A stretch of 64,000 nucleotides of DNA from Conchocele bisecta (taxonomy: Eukaryota > Mollusca > Bivalvia > Lucinida > Thyasiridae): NCBI GenBank assembly GCA_029237695.1, contig CM055265.1, positions 121,101,078 to 121,165,077 of the forward strand. The letters run 5' to 3'. The stretch's first letter is position 1. Each line of letters opens with the position of its first letter. Below the pieces are notes generated by a model. It did no database searches and was not told the origin of the DNA. It saw only the letters and a list, made by a program, of their open reading frames with translations. A program made the position numbers and the translations under genes. Below, one piece after another: positions 59,916 to 64,000 of the stretch.

Positions 59916-60630
59916 TACGGAGACTTCACAGGGGACGTAACATCCTTTTTTATTATTAACAATTCGTTCCCTCGAGTGAACAATTCGTTCCCACGAAATA
60001 ACAATTCGTTCCCGTGGGAACGAATTGTTATATCGTGGGAACGAATTGTTATATCGTGGGAACGAATTGTTATATCGTGGGAACGAATTGTTATATCGAG
60101 GGAACGAATTGTTATATCGTGGGAACGAATTATTATATCGTGGGAACGAATTGTTATATCGAGGGAAATTCGTTGTTATATCGTGGGAACGAATTGTTAT
60201 ATCGTGGGAATGAATTGTTATATCGTGGGAACGAATTGTTATATCAAGGGAACGAATTGTTATATCGTGGGAACGAATTATTATATCATGGGAACGAATT
60301 GTTATATCGAGGGAACGAATTGTTATATCGTGGGAACGAATTGTTATATCGTGGGAACGAATTGTTATATCGTGGGAACGAATTATTATATCGAGGGAAC
60401 GAATTGTTATATCGTGGGAACGAATTGTTATATCGTGGGAACGAATTGTTATATCGGGGGAACGAATTGTTATATCGAGGGAACGAATTGTTATATCGTG
60501 GGTCGAATTGTTAATTCGAGGGAACGAATTGTCATTTCGTGGGAATGAATTGTTTATTCGAGGAAACGAATTGCTAAATTGAAGGAACGAATTGTTGTTT
60601 CGTGGGAACGAATTCAATAAAAAAAATCCA
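59916..60630. mobile_element. Family I copy, one arm greatly expanded
   Basis: Left terminus decayed (TACGGAGACTTCACAGGGGA). About three units precede the CCCGTGGGAACG flip (60011-60022), then some 28 near-identical ATATCGTGGGAACGAATTGT units. Right terminus absent. Long open frames here are translations of the repeat. Confidence 0.92.
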
Positions 60631-60877
60631 ATACATCAATAACAAAAATCAATTACACTGTATTATTTGATATCTACACGAGTTATCCTTCTTATACTGG
60701 TTCGCTGAAAACAAACAGGATCACAATAATATGACAGAATTACTAGGACGATTTTAAAAAATGTTTAGGCTGTGAATAGTGGCCATGAAATTCTCAGGAC
60801 AAACATATTTTTTAACGGACAATCCTTCTCTTATACATGTACATACGCTACGATCTGACAAAGCGGGAATGAGTTCT

Positions 60878-61106
60878 GGCTGTTTCTGGAGACATGCTGC
60901 TTATGGGATGTGCGACTAGTGTAGATCCCGATCCAGATAAGCCTGAGCATTCGCACATTCCGATCAGGATCTTCATTGCTCGCCATTCCATCAACGAGCA
61001 TTCTAACAAGCAACATTGATCGTTACCAGGCTTCAATAATGTGCTATTTGTGCAGTAACTACGCTGGTCATAGATCCCATACGGCTTATTTTCCAGTCAC
61101 ATCCAT
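60878..61106. mobile_element. Family O MITE
   Basis: CTGGCTGTTTCTGGAGACAT to TTTTCCAGTCACATCC. Inner GATAAGCCTGAGCATTCGCA. Confidence 0.78.
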
Positions 61107-61134
61107 AATTCATTTCAATGTACATGTAGAATAT

Positions 61135-61373
61135 GGGGACCGTTTAACTAAACTTTGTGCGACTAAAATGTTCGTAAGTGCAAATTTAGAATCGTTTGGA
61201 AATTTCAATTTATGAATTTACATTTATTGAGCATATGCTGCATATGCAGCATATGCTCAATAAATGTGAATTCAATAATCGGTTACAAGAAAACATGTTA
61301 ATGCGAAATCTACAGACTATCATAAGTTTGCACTTACGAACATTTTAGTCGTACGAAATATAGTGAAACGCTC
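61135..61373. mobile_element. Family A MITE
   Basis: Left terminus GGGGACCGTTTAACTA, centre GAGCATATGCTGCATATGC. Right end AAACGCTCT mutated, and this mutated end is part of the duplicated segment below. Confidence 0.88.
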
Positions 61374-61660
61374 TAATGCAGCCTGGTAATAATCCACACC
61401 GAGCACCGTCGGAGCACATTGTAATGTATGTTTCGACGACCGTATGGCAAGCCGTTTATACATTGAACATGTTGAAGGCGAGTGTACACATGGGCCGCTG
61501 ATTGAGTAAATTGTACCCTATGAATCTTGCGACGAGCATAGACCAGGCATCCGAGCAGTCTGATCAGTCAGTTACCGAACTAAGCTAACTGTAATTAACA
61601 AAATGAGCAAATTCTAACACCGTGTCATTATTAAGAAGAATTCCGCCACGGAAACGGTGT
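61340..61660. repeat. Segmental duplication, copy 1
   Basis: From TTTTAGTCGTACGAAATA through GCACCGTCGGAGCACATTG to AATTCCGCCACGGAAACG. Direct repeat of 63694-64000. Confidence 0.92.
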
Positions 61661-61819
61661 CGTGCCTGCCGAGGCATTTGACCGTAACATGATCATGGAA
61701 GTAAGCATCACAAACACCGTCAGAGAAGTGCATGCTTAAAACACGAAAAACGGTCAAGGTTGAAGAACTGTTTTGACACAAAACAAGGCTAAGTGTTTCC
61801 ATAACCATGTCAAGATCAA

Positions 61820-62540
61820 AACGGTTAAGGTCATGTTAATGGCGGCATGATTGTGTTCCACATGCTTACCTGTATCGAGTGTTCAAATATTGAAGCAATC
61901 CATCAAGTTATGTTATTGTTATGCGATGGTGAAGAAACTTTGACGTAAATATATGAAGGTACATAAGGCCTGGGTCATATTAATAGGAGCATGAGTGTGT
62001 TCCAAATGCTCACATGTATCAAGTATCCAAATATTGAAACTATCTGTCAAATAACATTAATGTTACACGATGATGAAGAAACGTGTACAAACTTTTTGAC
62101 GGACACAAAATAATGGCTAAGTATTTCCGAAAAAATGTGAAGATAAAAACTATCAAGGTTATGTTAATGGTGGCATGAGTGTGTTCCAAATGCTGACATG
62201 TATTAATATTGTCAAAACATTGAAGAAATCCATCAATTAATATTTAAGTTATATCATGATAAAAAAATTGTACAAATTGTTTGATGCAAACCAATGGCTA
62301 AGTATTGGTTCCAACCTGTCGTGTTCGTTCGTGTGTGCACTTACACGCTGACCCCACTGTATGAGGGTGTTCCGAATGATCACATGTATCAAGTGATGGT
62401 ACCAATATCAATATCAAGTTAACGGCGGCATGTGTGTGTTCCAAATGCTCACATGTATCAAGTTTGCAAACAGTGAATCAATCCGTCAAGTATTATTAAA
62501 GTTATACCATGATCACGAAGCTTGTACAAACATTTTGACA
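61820..62540. repeat. Four diverged tandem units (~145-185 bp)
   Basis: GTTAATGGCGGCATGA, GTGTTCCAAATGCTCACATG and CAATCCATCAAGTTA recur at about 61831, 61977, 62162 and 62420. Confidence 0.82.
62305..62361. mobile_element. Family M right half
   Basis: TTGGTTCCAACCTGTCGTG to CGCTGACCCCACTGTA, inserted in the tandem units. Confidence 0.85.
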
Positions 62541-63128
62541 TTTCGGACGACGAACGCGGACGACAACGACGACGACGACGGAAAAATCGGCGACTATAGT
62601 CGCGCTTTCTGCTAAAACAAGCGCGACACAAATGAAATAAGGTGCCGTTTCACATCGGGCACTCAATGACGGAACCGAGGCGCGGATTCAGTATTTCTAG
62701 TTACATGTATAAACGTGTGAGGGGTGCGGAATATCTTAGTACATTTGTGACTATGTTCAATTAGAAAATTTATTTGCATTTGATTATTAAGTAATTATTA
62801 AACTAATTTGTAAATGCCTCTGATATGATCAAACATATCGAACATAAATACCACTGGTCTATGGAGACGCAAATACGTCAAGAATATACGTTAAGCTAAC
62901 AAGAGTTATCATTCTTGTGTTGTGCTTCGTACGTGGAAGTCCCAAGTTGTTCTGTCTGGCAACACATGCTACTCAGATACTTGTACTACATGTATGTGTA
63001 TTCACAGCTACACGAGTTATCCTTCTTGTACTAAATTTAGTTTGCTGACCACACACTGGATCCCAACATTTCGTGGAAGATTAATTGTGCTGGAATGTGA
63101 ATAGTGTACATTTCAGAGGAACAACAAT
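62541..63128. other. No gene seen; (GACGAC)n and AGTCGCGCT hairpin
   Basis: GACGACGACGACGG and CGACTATAGTCG at 62566-62601 look like the 3' end of a retroelement or satellite. The rest is unrecognised. Confidence 0.45.
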
Positions 63129-63690
63129 CAAGGTGTATGATCACGTGGTACTAACAACAACAACAAGTACTGAATTTCCAGAATCCATCCGATTCAACGT
63201 ACGTATTCTTTTATATTGTCCTTATTACGTAACGGATTTTGATGAAATATGGCGCATCAAACGCGTCTTGTTAAGCTGCATTTGGTGGTCTCTGTATTTT
63301 CGCCCAAACTTCTGTCGTTTTTGCGAAGAATCGATTTCCGTGTCTCTGACACGAAAATCGATTCTTCGCGAAAACGACATAAATCTGTGCCAAACTCCAT
63401 TGACCACCAAATGCAGCTAATGAAGACGCGTTTGCTGCGCCATATTTTATCAAAATCCGTGGCGCATCAAACGCGTCTTGTTAAGCTGCATTTGGTGGTC
63501 TCTGTATTTTCGCCCAAACTTCTGTCGTTTTTGCGAAGAATCGATTTCCGTGTCTCCGACACGGAAATTGATTCTTCGCGAAAACGACATAAGTCTGTGC
63601 CAAACTCCCTTGACCACCAAATGCAGCTAATGAAGACACGTTTGCTGCGCCATATTTTATCAAAATCCGTTTCATATTAAGGAAAATATC
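63129..63690. mobile_element. Family F element with duplicated inner hairpin
   Basis: CAAGGTGTATGATCACGTGG start. The GGCGCATCAAACGCGTCTTG...TTTTATCAAAATCCGT block occurs twice (63250-63460, 63462-63670). The right terminus is replaced by a family A end. Confidence 0.87.
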
Positions 63691-63693
63691 AAA

Positions 63694-64000
63694 TAACATT
63701 TTAGTCGTACGAAATACAGTGAAACACTCGAATGCAGCCTGGTAATAATCCACACCGAGCACCGTCGGAGCACATTGTAATGTATGTTTCGACGACCGTA
63801 TGGCAAGCCGTTTATACATTGAAGGCGAATGCACACATGGGCCGCTGATTGAGTAAATTGTACCCTATGAATCTTGCGACGAGCATAGACCAGGCATCCG
63901 CGCAGTCTGATCAGTCAGTCACCGAACTAAGCTAACTGAAATTAACAAAATGAGCAAATTCTAACACCGTGTCATTATTAAGAATTCCGCCACGGAAACG
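63694..64000. repeat. Segmental duplication, copy 2 (runs off the window)
   Basis: Matches 61340-61660 with few changes, including a 9-bp deletion at CATTGAAGGCG. It starts inside a family A right end fused to the family F copy. Confidence 0.92.

Noticed and set aside
59850..60617. Open frames of 166-255 codons on both strands
   Set aside because: They translate the family I minisatellite in several frames at once (ITIRSHD, NNSFPRY and similar repeats). Repeat-generated, not genes.

Overview
The window is nuclear DNA of an animal, most likely a bivalve or related mollusc (inference). It is AT-rich and has no compact operon-like coding. It contains spliced exons, a decayed non-LTR retrotransposon, and a very high density of short non-autonomous DNA transposons (MITEs), minisatellites and perfect palindromes.

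One protein-coding gene can be supported: a globin on the + strand. Coding exons lie at 34215-34311, 37734-37959 and 45607-45759. A probable first exon (5'UTR, start codon and one base) ends at 11184, with a TATA box at 11035. Joined, they give 480 nt, or 159 residues plus stop, with CD1 Phe46, distal His65 (E7) and proximal His97 (F8). The two inner introns sit exactly at the ancestral globin positions B12.2 and G7.0. The gene spans about 35 kb because its introns are full of repeats.

Repeat families, named here for reference by terminal motif. A: GCCCGTTTCAC termini, ~240 bp, central palindrome containing AATAAA on both strands, 24 loci. B: TATAGGAAT. C: CTGTCTGTTTCACG with TA target duplication. 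D: TGTTGACGGGATAAA. E: TTTATCAGGTAACC. F: CAAGGTGCATGATCACG, long hairpin. G: TAATGCACTCTATAAATA. I: GGAGCCCCGCAGGGGAC-bounded inverted minisatellite. M: TACAGTGGGGTCAGCG palindrome. N: GGTACATGCCCACTCAG. O: GTGGCTGTGACTGGAGA. P: GTCTGCTGTTT. T: pogo/Tigger-like CAGTGAAACCTCTC. X: piggyBac-like CCCTTT with TTAA duplication.

Layout: 1-11 kb, repeats and arms of large inverted repeats. 11.0-11.2 kb, candidate globin promoter and exon 1. 11.2-34.2 kb, intron 1. 34.2-45.8 kb, the remaining exons, with a 66-bp minisatellite in intron 2 and a 22-bp minisatellite plus a 1.4-kb element in intron 3. 46.8-48.6 kb, retrotransposon relic with a piggyBac-like insertion. 48.6-64 kb, repeats only.

Transposons and gene touch directly. 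A family A copy begins 22 bp after the globin stop and carries the only visible polyadenylation signal. Each internal exon has a MITE within about 81 bp upstream. The 66-bp minisatellite in intron 2 appears to have grown from the globin exon 2/donor-site sequence itself.
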